Assembly (NCBI GenBank): GCA_964586395.1
Contig: CAZPGP010000010.1
Location: 1 to 29,828, forward strand
Source of the DNA: DATEFF01 sp964586395
GTDB taxonomy: Bacteria > Patescibacteriota > Saccharimonadia > Saccharimonadales > EFPC-124
DNA: 29,828 bases
Direction: 5' to 3'
Made by a program: the position numbers and the translations under genes. Under the pieces are notes generated by a model that was not told the origin of the DNA, searched no databases, and saw only the letters and a list, made by a program, of their open reading frames with translations. Position 1 is the stretch's first letter. Every line of letters starts with the position of its first letter. This document shows, in pieces, positions 22,994-29,828 of the stretch.

Positions 22994-24256
22994 ATGCAAG
23001 AAATGTCTCGTTATGGCGTCGGAATCGATGTAGGTACTACCGTGGTCCGCTGCGTCGTTGGTCACGTCGATGGTAGCTCGATGACTCCTAACATCGTTGG
23101 CGTCGGCGTAGCTCCGAACTCAGGAATGCGCAAGGGTATGGTCGTTAACATAGTTAACGTTGCCCAGGCCATCGACAAAGCTCTTGAGGAAGCTGAGCGC
23201 ATGAGCGGCCACCAGATTCACGGAGCCGTTGTTAACATTAACGGCGCTCACATCTCAGCCATGACTTCTCGTGGTGTTGTTGCCGTTGGTGCTCAAGATC
23301 ACGAAATCACTCCTGACGACCTTTTGCGCGCCGAAGAAGCTGCGACTGTCGTGCAGCTTCCCGCCAACCGAGAAATTCTTCAGGTAACCCCGCGCAGCTA
23401 TCAGCTCGATGGGCAAGAAAACATCAAGGACCCACTCGGTATGAGTGGTATTCGCCTCGAGGTTGATGCGCATGTTATCACGGCGTTGACCCCGCATGTT
23501 AAGAACTTATTGAAGGGCTTTGAGATGACCGAAACCGCGCCGCACGCAGTTGTCGTGTCGGGTCTCGCTGCTGCACGCGCGGTCCTGAGTCCTCAACAGA
23601 TGGAGAACGGCGTTGCGGTTATCGATCTTGGTGGTACGACCACGAGCGTCGCCGTGTACGAGGAGGGCGATCTTCAGCATTTGGCGGTTTTGCCAATTGG
23701 TAGCGTCAACATCACGAATGACCTGGCTATCGGCCTACGTACCGACCTCGATGTTGCCGAAAAGATAAAGCTGAGCCATGCCTCTGCAACTGCTCAATCT
23801 GGTAAGGAAAAGCCTAAGGAAATCGAGCTAACTCACGGTGGCGAGAAGCTATCCTTCAAGGTGAAGGAAGTTGATATGATCGTCGAGGCGCGCCTCGAGG
23901 AAATCATGGAACTTGTCGACAAGGAGCTGAAGCAGATCGACCGATCTGGCAAGTTGCCTGGTGGGGTCGTACTTGTCGGTGGGGGAGCCAACCTCAAGAA
24001 TATTACCGACTTTGCTAAAGAGTCTCTGAAGCTCCCAGCCCGTGTAGCTAAGTTTACAGAGATGAGCGGTGTGAGCGACAAGACCAGCAAGCCTGAATTT
24101 GCAGCAGCACTTGGCCTGATGCTCCTCGATTTCGAAAAAGAACACCGCACTCCGAGCGACAGCGGTCGTAATAAGAAGCCTGGCGGCCCATCTATGCCAA
24201 ACATCGGCGGGTTCGTTGAGCGAGCCAATTCACTCTTCAAGAAATTCAAAGCTTAG
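22994..24256 (+). CDS. ftsA: cell division protein FtsA
   Basis: The protein has 420 residues from ATG 22994. The reading from 22946 would run through the promoter; ATG 23003 is a possible alternative. The actin-like phosphate-1 motif is GIDVGTT near the start, domain 1C spans roughly residues 80-165, phosphate-2 is VIDLGGTTT and the adenosine site is VVLVGGGANL. The last residues, FVERANSLFKKFKA, form an amphipathic membrane-targeting helix. FtsA anchors FtsZ filaments to the membrane and recruits the divisome. It precedes ftsZ on the same strand, separated by a 221-nt spacer with an exceptional hairpin, and each gene has its own promoter. Confidence 0.95.
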   Translation: MQEMSRYGVGIDVGTTVVRCVVGHVDGSSMTPNIVGVGVAPNSGMRKGMVVNIVNVAQAIDKALEEAERMSGHQIHGAVVNINGAHISAMTSRGVVAVGAQDHEITPDDLLRAEEAATVVQLPANREILQVTPRSYQLDGQENIKDPLGMSGIRLEVDAHVITALTPHVKNLLKGFEMTETAPHAVVVSGLAAARAVLSPQQMENGVAVIDLGGTTTSVAVYEEGDLQHLAVLPIGSVNITNDLAIGLRTDLDVAEKIKLSHASATAQSGKEKPKEIELTHGGEKLSFKVKEVDMIVEARLEEIMELVDKELKQIDRSGKLPGGVVLVGGGANLKNITDFAKESLKLPARVAKFTEMSGVSDKTSKPEFAAALGLMLLDFEKEHRTPSDSGRNKKPGGPSMPNIGGFVERANSLFKKFKA

Positions 24257-24286
24257 TTAATTAGGTCTCTACGTATAGGTTGCACA

Positions 24287-24391
24287 GGAGCGATTTATAT
24301 TTTCCTTCCAAGGCAGTGTGGTGCGCTCAAAATGTGTATTCAACAAATTTTGAGACCCGCACGTGCCGAGGAAGAAAATATAAATAGCACC
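24287..24391 (+). other. long imperfect hairpin between ftsA and ftsZ
   Basis: Arms 24287-24333 and 24347-24391 pair almost throughout, with about 38 base pairs and a 13-nt loop. The outer part holds an uninterrupted A+T run (24293-24303 with 24375-24385), the middle a 10-bp G+C stem with one bulge, and the tip CTCAAAAT with ATTTTGAG. There is no T-run. It lies after the ftsA stop and before the ftsZ promoter. It could be an mRNA 3' end stabiliser, an RNase III site, or the remnant of a small inverted-repeat element. Confidence 0.8.
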
Positions 24392-24419
24392 GCCACAGAG
24401 GTGCGATCGAACAACCGTT

Positions 24420-24447
24420 TTGACCTACCCCAAATGCCATGTATACT
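24420..24447 (+). promoter_or_regulatory. ftsZ promoter
   Basis: TTGACC (24420-24425), a 16-bp spacer and TATACT (24442-24447); five of six positions match in each hexamer. The leader is about 24 nt with GAGG at 24462-24465 as Shine-Dalgarno. Confidence 0.7.
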
Positions 24448-24477
24448 TAATGTGAACAAGCGAGGAAAACACGTCTC

Positions 24478-25677
24478 ATGCCCGAAATAAAACCAGCCGA
24501 TATTCAAACATTCGCAACGATCAAGGTCGTGGGCGTTGGTGGCGCCGGTGGCGCGGGCATCAACCGCATGGTCGAGGCCGGAGTGACTGGTGTTGAGTTT
24601 ATTGCCGTTAACACAGACGCGCAGGCACTTCACAATTCCAAAGCACAACACAAAATTCACATTGGCCGAGAAACAACCCGTGGCCTGGGTGCTGGCGCCG
24701 ATCCATCCGTGGGCCAGAAGGCAGCCGAAGAATCAAAGGAAGAATTGCAAAAAGCACTTCAGGGCGCTGACTTGGTATTCATTACTATAGGTGCCGGTGG
24801 TGGTACTGGTAGTGGTGCCGGTCATATTGTGGCCGAGGTCGCTCGCGGTATGGGTATCTTGGTCGTGGGCGTTGCCACCAAGCCATTTAGCTTTGAAGGC
24901 GAGAAACGTCGCCAGAATGCCGATTGGGCTATCACGAAGCTTGGCCAGCAAGTCGACACACTTATTACGATTCCAAACGACCGTCTACTGCAGACCATCG
25001 ACAAGCGCACGCCGCTCCTCGAAACATTCAAGATTGCGGACGATGTACTGCGCCAGGGTGTGCAGGGTATTTCTGAGTTGATTACCGAGCACGGTCTGAT
25101 TAACCTCGACTTTGCCGACGTAAAGACTATTATGCAGAACGCCGGTAGCGCGCTGATGGGTATCGGTCGCGCAAGTGGTGAGAATCGCGCCGTCCAGGCT
25201 GCGCAGCAGGCAATCGAATCTCCGCTTCTGGAAGTTTCCATCGATGGCGCTCGCGGTGTCCTGTTCAACATCGCCGGTGGCTACGACATGTCGATGCACG
25301 AAATTAACGAAGCAGCCGAGGTCATCACGAACGCTGTCGCCCCAGATGCCAACATTATCTTTGGTGCAACGCTCAAGCCTGACCTAGAGGACGAACTGGT
25401 TATCACCGTTATCGCAACTGGATTCGACTCGGCGTACTTCCAGGCTCGCAGTAATGCCGGCGAAGAAGTTACTCAAGCTGCCGTCCCTGCAGCAAGCGAT
25501 GACGCAACAGAAGATGTCAAAGAAGAAGACATCAACAAGATCGACATGGATCTGGACGGCCAAGACAAAAAGTCGACCCTGACCGACGACGAAGAACACC
25601 CCAAGAACATTTGGAATTACGACGACGAAGCTGACACTCCAGCCTTCCTGCGTCGCCGCAAAAAAGACGAAGAATAG
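24478..25677 (+). CDS. ftsZ: cell division protein FtsZ
   Basis: This 399-residue tubulin-like GTPase forms the division ring. The nucleotide-binding start VVGVGGAGGAGINRM is present, then the tubulin signature at about residues 106-116 as GAGGGTGSGAG (most FtsZ have GGGTGTG) and the T7 loop NLDFADVKTIM. An acidic linker of roughly 60 residues follows the GTPase and C-terminal domains. The conserved tail reads DTPAFLRRRKKDEE, equivalent to the DIPAFLR peptide that binds FtsA, so coupling to the neighbouring ftsA product is expected. The GNAT gene begins 3 nt after the stop. Confidence 0.97.
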   Translation: MPEIKPADIQTFATIKVVGVGGAGGAGINRMVEAGVTGVEFIAVNTDAQALHNSKAQHKIHIGRETTRGLGAGADPSVGQKAAEESKEELQKALQGADLVFITIGAGGGTGSGAGHIVAEVARGMGILVVGVATKPFSFEGEKRRQNADWAITKLGQQVDTLITIPNDRLLQTIDKRTPLLETFKIADDVLRQGVQGISELITEHGLINLDFADVKTIMQNAGSALMGIGRASGENRAVQAAQQAIESPLLEVSIDGARGVLFNIAGGYDMSMHEINEAAEVITNAVAPDANIIFGATLKPDLEDELVITVIATGFDSAYFQARSNAGEEVTQAAVPAASDDATEDVKEEDINKIDMDLDGQDKKSTLTDDEEHPKNIWNYDDEADTPAFLRRRKKDEE

Positions 25678-25680
25678 AGT

Positions 25681-26172
25681 ATGTTGACCTTTGGGCGAGC
25701 AACGCCAAAGGATGCGCCCGACCTCGAGCAGCTCCTGCTGAACGAGGCGGTGCGCTCGTATTGGAATATTATCGGCAATAGTCCGGCTTTGCAGCGAGAT
25801 CTGACCGATCACTTTGCTAGTCGCGCCAGGGCATTGGCCGAGCAGCTGCGCGGAGACGGGCTGTGTTGGGTGGCGCGCGAGGACGGGCGCGTCGTGGGCA
25901 TGTGCGGATTCAATCCGGAGCGTCGACTTATCCATTCGGTGTATGTTGTTGAGTCTATGCGCGGCAAGGGCGTCGGGACGGCGCTGATGCGCTACGTGCT
26001 GGGCGAGTGTGGCCCTGGGCGGGTCGTCTTGCTGGTGGCCGCCGAGAACACCGGAGCATTGCGATTCTATGAGCGACTCGGCTTCACGCGAACTGGGCGC
26101 GATGCTCAGTGGCGCTTTAGGAGTGGTTCGATTCCTGAAATTGAAATGAGTCTTGAAACAGAGGCGGTATAG
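25681..26172 (+). CDS. GNAT-family N-acetyltransferase
   Basis: The protein has 163 residues. The acetyl-CoA pyrophosphate loop is SMRGKGVGTALM (the R-x-x-G-x-G pattern) after the beta-4 strand HSVYVVE, and AAENTGALRFYERLGF is the usual motif B. An acetyl transfer to an amine on a protein or small molecule is expected. The substrate is unknown; RimI-like ribosomal protein or peptide N-termini are possible. It begins 3 nt after ftsZ with no separate promoter seen, so it is probably cotranscribed with ftsZ. The following intergenic region contains NrdR sites for the next gene, which begins a new unit. Confidence 0.88.
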   Translation: MLTFGRATPKDAPDLEQLLLNEAVRSYWNIIGNSPALQRDLTDHFASRARALAEQLRGDGLCWVAREDGRVVGMCGFNPERRLIHSVYVVESMRGKGVGTALMRYVLGECGPGRVVLLVAAENTGALRFYERLGFTRTGRDAQWRFRSGSIPEIEMSLETEAV

Positions 26173-26191
26173 GGGCGTCCTAGCGGCTATG

Positions 26192-26207
26192 ACACTATAT
26201 GTTGTAC
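26192..26207. promoter_or_regulatory. NrdR box 1
   Basis: ACACTATATGTTGTAC matches the known NrdR-box consensus (ACACTATATATAGTGT-like) at most positions. It lies just upstream of the -35 of the nrdR promoter. Confidence 0.75.
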
Positions 26208-26217
26208 AAAAAACGGC

Positions 26218-26246
26218 TTGTACCTCCCTATATGTGGGGCTATAGT
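26218..26246 (+). promoter_or_regulatory. nrdR promoter
   Basis: TTGTAC (26218-26223), a 17-bp spacer and TATAGT (26241-26246). NrdR box 2 fills the spacer. The leader to the nrdR ATG is about 108 nt and contains a GTAAAC/GTTTAC stem near 26312-26334. Confidence 0.7.
26225..26240. promoter_or_regulatory. NrdR box 2
   Basis: TCCCTATATGTGGGGC keeps the CTATATGT core of box 1 and sits 33 bp from it start to start, close to three helical turns, as expected for tandem NrdR sites. It occupies the -35/-10 spacer. Confidence 0.65.
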
Positions 26247-26360
26247 TACTACTAGCTACACCACGCGGGGATAGAGAGACAAGCGGTGTGTAGAGGTCGG
26301 AGCTTTAATAGCGTAAACGAGCAAGCGAGTTTACAGAGATAAGAAAAGGATAGGGTAGGG

Positions 26361-26855
26361 ATGAAGTGTCCAAACTGCCAACAAGTTGAAACGAAGGTAA
26401 TCGAATCTCGCGACGTAGCCAACGGCGAAAGCATTAGGCGGCGACGTGAATGTTTGGGCTGCCAATATCGTTACACGACTTACGAGCGCCTGGAACGTCC
26501 CAGCATTACTATCGTCAAAAAAGACGGCACCCGCCAGCTATACGATCGGGCGAAGCTAGTCGCGGGCCTCCAGAAGGCATGCGAGAAAACAACGATCACA
26601 GGGGCCGAATTTGAAGAGTTAGTATCACGTATCGAGAAGGCGATTTACGATGTCGGAGAGCTTGAGATAAGTTCGACGCGCATCGGAACCACCGTCATGG
26701 ATGCCCTAGCCGACGAAAACCAAATCGCCTATGTGCGATTTGCGAGCGTCTATCGCAACTTCAGCGATATCGAAAGCTTTGAGCGAGAGCTATCTCGTAT
26801 CAAAACTCGACTCAGCCTCGACGCTAAAGCGCCTTCACAAAAACAAAACAAATAA
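26361..26855 (+). CDS. nrdR: transcriptional repressor NrdR
   Basis: The protein has 164 residues. It opens with the NrdR zinc ribbon, MKCPNCQ at residues 1-7 and CLGCQYRY about 30 residues later, with the usual R-R-R-R-E-C basic patch. An ATP-cone domain follows (about 47-137), starting VKKDGTRQLYDRAKLVAGL. NrdR senses ATP/dATP through the cone and represses ribonucleotide reductase genes. Its own promoter carries two NrdR boxes, so autoregulation is expected. nrdJ lies 139 nt downstream with no clear promoter of its own, making it the likely main target through read-through. GGATAGGGTAGGG precedes the ATG. Confidence 0.95.
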   Translation: MKCPNCQQVETKVIESRDVANGESIRRRRECLGCQYRYTTYERLERPSITIVKKDGTRQLYDRAKLVAGLQKACEKTTITGAEFEELVSRIEKAIYDVGELEISSTRIGTTVMDALADENQIAYVRFASVYRNFSDIESFERELSRIKTRLSLDAKAPSQKQNK

Positions 26856-26933
26856 AACCATAGGTGCTTCAACAGAAGCGCACCGTTCGCCACTATGAGG
26901 GTAGATTGGGGAACAACGCGCTACTGTACCTAG

Positions 26934-26958
26934 ACGCCTGAGATTCGGGCGTTTCTTT
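26934..26958 (+). terminator. attenuator-like hairpin before nrdJ
   Basis: ACGCC (26934-26938) pairs with GGCGT (26948-26952), followed by TTCTTT. It lies in the nrdR-nrdJ spacer (26856-26994), which also has GGTGC/GCACC arms near 26865-26884. It could reduce read-through into nrdJ. No nrdJ promoter was found with confidence. Confidence 0.4.
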
Positions 26959-26994
26959 GAGCACTCATAGAAACCACTAAGGAGGGTATAGACA

Positions 26995-29769
26995 ATGGCG
27001 CAGAACACTGCGGCGTTATCTCTAACGCGTCATTTTACAGAGGCTGGGGTTCACCCATACGACATGCTGAATTGGACCAAGCGCGATGCAGCAATCGTGA
27101 ACCCAAGCACAGGCAAGAAGGCTTTCGAGCAGAAGCAAGTTGAGTTCCCAGACACTTGGTCGTTGAACGCGATCAACATCGTGTCACAGAAATACTTTAC
27201 CGGCACGCCCGGTACGGACGAGCGAGAAAAATCACTGAAGCAATTGATTGACCGCGTGTCGGACACCATTACGAAGTATGGTTACGAGCAAGGTTACTTT
27301 ATGGGCGAGGCTGAGGCGGACGTCTTTAACCACGAGTTAAAGTACATTCTGGCCACCCAGCGCGCAGCATTTAACTCCCCCGTGTGGTTTAACATTGGCG
27401 CATCTGGTCGCGCCCAGCAGGCGAGTGCCTGTTTCATCCTCGAGGTCGAGGACACTATGCAGTCTATCCTGAACTGGTACCGCGAAGAAGGCATGATCTT
27501 CAAGGGCGGCTCTGGCGCAGGTCTCAACATCAGCACCATCCGTAGTTCATACGAGCCACTCAGCTCGAGCGGTGGTAAAGCTTCTGGCCCACTGAGCTTC
27601 ATGCGCGGTGCGGACAGTTCTGCCGGTGCTATCAAGAGCGGTGGTAAGACTCGTCGCGCAGCCAAGATGGTCATCCTGAACATCGACCACCCAGACATCC
27701 AGGAGTTCATCGAATCGAAGGCCCGCGAAGAACGCAAATCACGCGTGCTCGTTGACGCTGGCTTCGACATGGGCTTGAACGGTCACGACTCGATTTCTAT
27801 CCAGTACCAGAACGCCAACAACTCTGTTCGTGTGACCGACGAGTTCATGAAGGCAGTCGAAGAAGACAAAGACTGGGACCTGGTAGGCGTAAAGGACAAG
27901 AAGGTCTACAAGACCGTCAAAGCCCGCGAGCTCTGGCGCGAAGTTGCCCAAGCGGCTTGGGAATGTGCTGACCCTGGCGTCCAATACGACACCACTATTA
28001 ACGACTGGCACACGACGCCAAAGGCTGGCCGTATCCAGGGATCAAACCCCTGTAGCGAGTACATGCACTTGGACAACTCTGCCTGTAACCTTGCCAGCAT
28101 CAACCTGCTGAAGTTCCTGAACGACGATTACACCTACGACATCGAAGCCTTCAAGCACACTGTCGAAGTAATCTTCCTGGCTCAGGAAATCCTGGTCGGC
28201 TACAGCGAGTACCCAACCGAGGCTATCGACAAGACCGCCCGCGCATACCGCGAACTCGGTATTGGCTACGCTAACCTTGGCGCGCTCCTGATGGCTCAGG
28301 GCCTGCCATACGACAGCGACGAAGGCCGCGCACAGGCTGCAGCCATCACCGCTCTGATGACCGGCTACAGCTACGCAACCAGCGCCAAGATCGCAAAGCG
28401 CGTTGGTCCATTCGCCGGTTACAACAAAGACCGCGAAGGCATGAACCGTGTCCTGCGCAAGCACCGCGACGCCGTCCGTGACATCGACGCGAGCCTCGTC
28501 AGCGAAGAGCTCCTCAGCGCAGCTGCAAGCTCATGGGACGAAGCAGTTGAACTGGGCGAGAAGTACGGCGTACGCAACTCGCAGGCATCGCTGTTGGCGC
28601 CAACCGGCACCATCGGTTTCATGATGGACTGCGACACGACCGGTATTGAGCCTGACTTCGCACTGACCAAGTTCAAGACATTGGTCGGCGGTGGCTCAAT
28701 GATCATCGTTAACCAGACAGTACCTCGTGCGCTCAAGACTTTGGGCTACACCAAGGACCAGACTGACGAGATCGTTACCTACATCCACGACAACTCAACC
28801 GTCGTTGGCGCACCTCACCTCAAGCCAGAGCACCTCGATGTATTTGCCTGCGCTGTCGGCGAGAACGCGATTCACTACCTCGGTCACGTCAAGATGATGG
28901 GCGCCGTCCAGCCATTCTTGAGCGGTGCAATCAGCAAGACCGTCAACATGCCAGAAGACGTCACTGTTGAGGACGTCGAGCAGCTGCACATGGACTCTTG
29001 GAAGCTCGGCCTCAAGGCCGTCGCAATCTACCGTGACAACTGTAAGGCATGGCAGCCACTGAGCGACCGTGACAAGTCTGCCGACAAGAAGGAAGACGCA
29101 GCCGCCGAAGCGCCAGCTCAGGTTGTCGTAAAGGCTATGAAGCGCGAACTTCCACGCGTCCGCAACAGCAAGACATTTGAGTTCCACGTTGCTGACCTCA
29201 AGGGATTTGTGACAGTAGGCGAGTACGAAGACGGCACTCCTGGTGAACTGTTTGTCCGAGTTGCCAAGCAAGGTTCGACCCTGAGCGGCCTGATGGACAG
29301 CTTTGCCATCAGCGTCAGTCACGGCCTGCAGTACGGCGTGCCTCTGAAGAGCTACGTCAAGACGTTGAGCAACATGAGCTTTGCGCCATCTGGCATCACC
29401 GATGACCCAGAGATTCGCACTGCGAGCAGCATCATCGACTACATCTTCAAGCGACTTGCTCGCGACTACCTCAGCTTTGACGACCGGTTGGAGCTTGGCC
29501 TAGCCAGCTTCGACGACCTCGAGGCCGAGACGCAAACTCAGCAGATTAGCCTGCTCGAGACTGCAACTGCCGCCCAGGAAGCACCGAAGGTGGAAGCTCC
29601 AAAAGCCGAAGCGAAGCCAAAGGTCGTTGCCACCAAAGCAACAAGTCCGAAAAGCTACGTGATCAGTGAAACCACTGCGCCAATGTGCACCGTGTGTGGC
29701 AACCAGACCCAACGGGCCGGTAGCTGCTACGTCTGCCAAGGTTGTGGCTCCACAAGCGGCTGTAGCTAA
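26995..29769 (+). CDS. nrdJ: adenosylcobalamin-dependent (class II) ribonucleotide reductase
   Basis: The protein has 924 residues. It reduces ribonucleotides to deoxyribonucleotides using a cobalamin-generated thiyl radical. Recognisable blocks are FNSPVWFNIG, QASACFILEVEDTMQSI, FKGGSGAGLNISTIRSS, NPCSEYMHLDNSACNLASINL and LLAPTGTIGFMMDCDTTGIEPDF, which carry the active-site cysteines and substrate loops of the class II fold. An Ala/Pro/Lys-rich linker near residues 850-890 leads to a C-terminal zinc ribbon (CTVC and CYVCQGC) ending GCS. No ATP-cone is seen at the N-terminus. ATG 26995 follows a very strong AAGGAGGG at 26979-26986. The enzyme needs no oxygen and no small subunit. The cobalamin source is not visible here. 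Confidence 0.95.
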   Translation: MAQNTAALSLTRHFTEAGVHPYDMLNWTKRDAAIVNPSTGKKAFEQKQVEFPDTWSLNAINIVSQKYFTGTPGTDEREKSLKQLIDRVSDTITKYGYEQGYFMGEAEADVFNHELKYILATQRAAFNSPVWFNIGASGRAQQASACFILEVEDTMQSILNWYREEGMIFKGGSGAGLNISTIRSSYEPLSSSGGKASGPLSFMRGADSSAGAIKSGGKTRRAAKMVILNIDHPDIQEFIESKAREERKSRVLVDAGFDMGLNGHDSISIQYQNANNSVRVTDEFMKAVEEDKDWDLVGVKDKKVYKTVKARELWREVAQAAWECADPGVQYDTTINDWHTTPKAGRIQGSNPCSEYMHLDNSACNLASINLLKFLNDDYTYDIEAFKHTVEVIFLAQEILVGYSEYPTEAIDKTARAYRELGIGYANLGALLMAQGLPYDSDEGRAQAAAITALMTGYSYATSAKIAKRVGPFAGYNKDREGMNRVLRKHRDAVRDIDASLVSEELLSAAASSWDEAVELGEKYGVRNSQASLLAPTGTIGFMMDCDTTGIEPDFALTKFKTLVGGGSMIIVNQTVPRALKTLGYTKDQTDEIVTYIHDNSTVVGAPHLKPEHLDVFACAVGENAIHYLGHVKMMGAVQPFLSGAISKTVNMPEDVTVEDVEQLHMDSWKLGLKAVAIYRDNCKAWQPLSDRDKSADKKEDAAAEAPAQVVVKAMKRELPRVRNSKTFEFHVADLKGFVTVGEYEDGTPGELFVRVAKQGSTLSGLMDSFAISVSHGLQYGVPLKSYVKTLSNMSFAPSGITDDPEIRTASSIIDYIFKRLARDYLSFDDRLELGLASFDDLEAETQTQQISLLETATAAQEAPKVEAPKAEAKPKVVATKATSPKSYVISETTAPMCTVCGNQTQRAGSCYVCQGCGSTSGCS

Positions 29770-29791
29770 CAGATAAACTCCCCTAAAAGCA

Positions 29792-29826
29792 AAAGACCCT
29801 GCCACCGACCGGTGAGCAGGGTCTTT
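29792..29826 (+). terminator. strong terminator after nrdJ
   Basis: AAAGACCCTGC (29792-29802) pairs perfectly with GCAGGGTCTTT (29816-29826), with an inner CACC/GGTG stem. The A-start and T-end make it usable from both directions. Confidence 0.85.
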
Positions 29827-29828
29827 GT

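Noticed and set aside
26866..26935. Possible cobalamin riboswitch upstream of nrdJ (GGGGAA and GCTACTGT patches)
   Set aside because: The conserved GGTGAAA-TCC segment and the GCCACTG B12 box are not found in the right order, and B12 riboswitches normally repress B12-independent enzymes rather than nrdJ.
1..29828. UGA recoded to glycine, as in SR1 and Gracilibacteria
   Set aside because: priA and def end in TGA at sensible positions and lengths, and no core gene contains in-frame TGA.

Overview
The window reads as a chromosomal segment of a Candidate Phyla Radiation bacterium, most likely Candidatus Saccharibacteria (TM7). This is inferred from gene content and protein character: short versions of core genes (IF-2, PriA, RecJ, a four-domain S1 protein), a KGG-motif protein, a DUF5663-type protein, a small PATG-anchored surface protein, class II ribonucleotide reductase with NrdR, and ftsA-ftsZ. 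TGA is a true stop (priA and def end in it), so this is not a UGA-recoding lineage.

Native layout. 1-2113: KGG protein, an ImmA/IrrE-like metalloprotein, a ROK sugar kinase and a wall-anchored protein. 2236-5133: ribosomal protein S1 and IF-2. 11577-14091: three lineage-type proteins, one with an elastin-like GVG repeat. 14088-17496 (minus): priA, def and fmt. 17538-20207: a phosphoribosyltransferase-like protein, a winged-helix regulator and recJ. 20892-22844: rpsU, yqeY, an adenylate-kinase-type protein and map. 22994-26172: ftsA, a long hairpin, ftsZ and a GNAT acetyltransferase. 26192-29826: an NrdR-controlled nrdR and nrdJ unit closed by a strong terminator.

Two strongly G+C-rich, actinobacterial-looking blocks interrupt this. 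About 5215-11450 holds a PP2C phosphatase, a zinc-ribbon protein kinase and a TerY-type VWA protein in one operon. Facing away from it, across an AT-rich regulatory core, are an Ala/Pro-rich protein and a four-helix membrane protein with an external domain. About 20215-20840 holds one zinc-ribbon protein. Five of the six genes in these blocks end in TGA, against two of the native ones, and third codon positions are almost all G or C. Both blocks sit cleanly between intact native genes, so I read them as transfers, perhaps from an actinobacterial host. Assembly chimerism still has to be excluded.

The first block contains a 100-N gap flanked by an exact 55-bp duplication. Collapsing the duplication restores a single intact reading frame, so the gap is very probably an assembly artefact. 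The most system-like content is this phospho-signalling island with its divergent, structured-leader membrane arm. Other notable native features are two NrdR boxes around the nrdR promoter, a hairpin of about 105 nt between ftsA and ftsZ, and at least six genes whose -10 box lies so close to the start codon that leaderless mRNAs are predicted.
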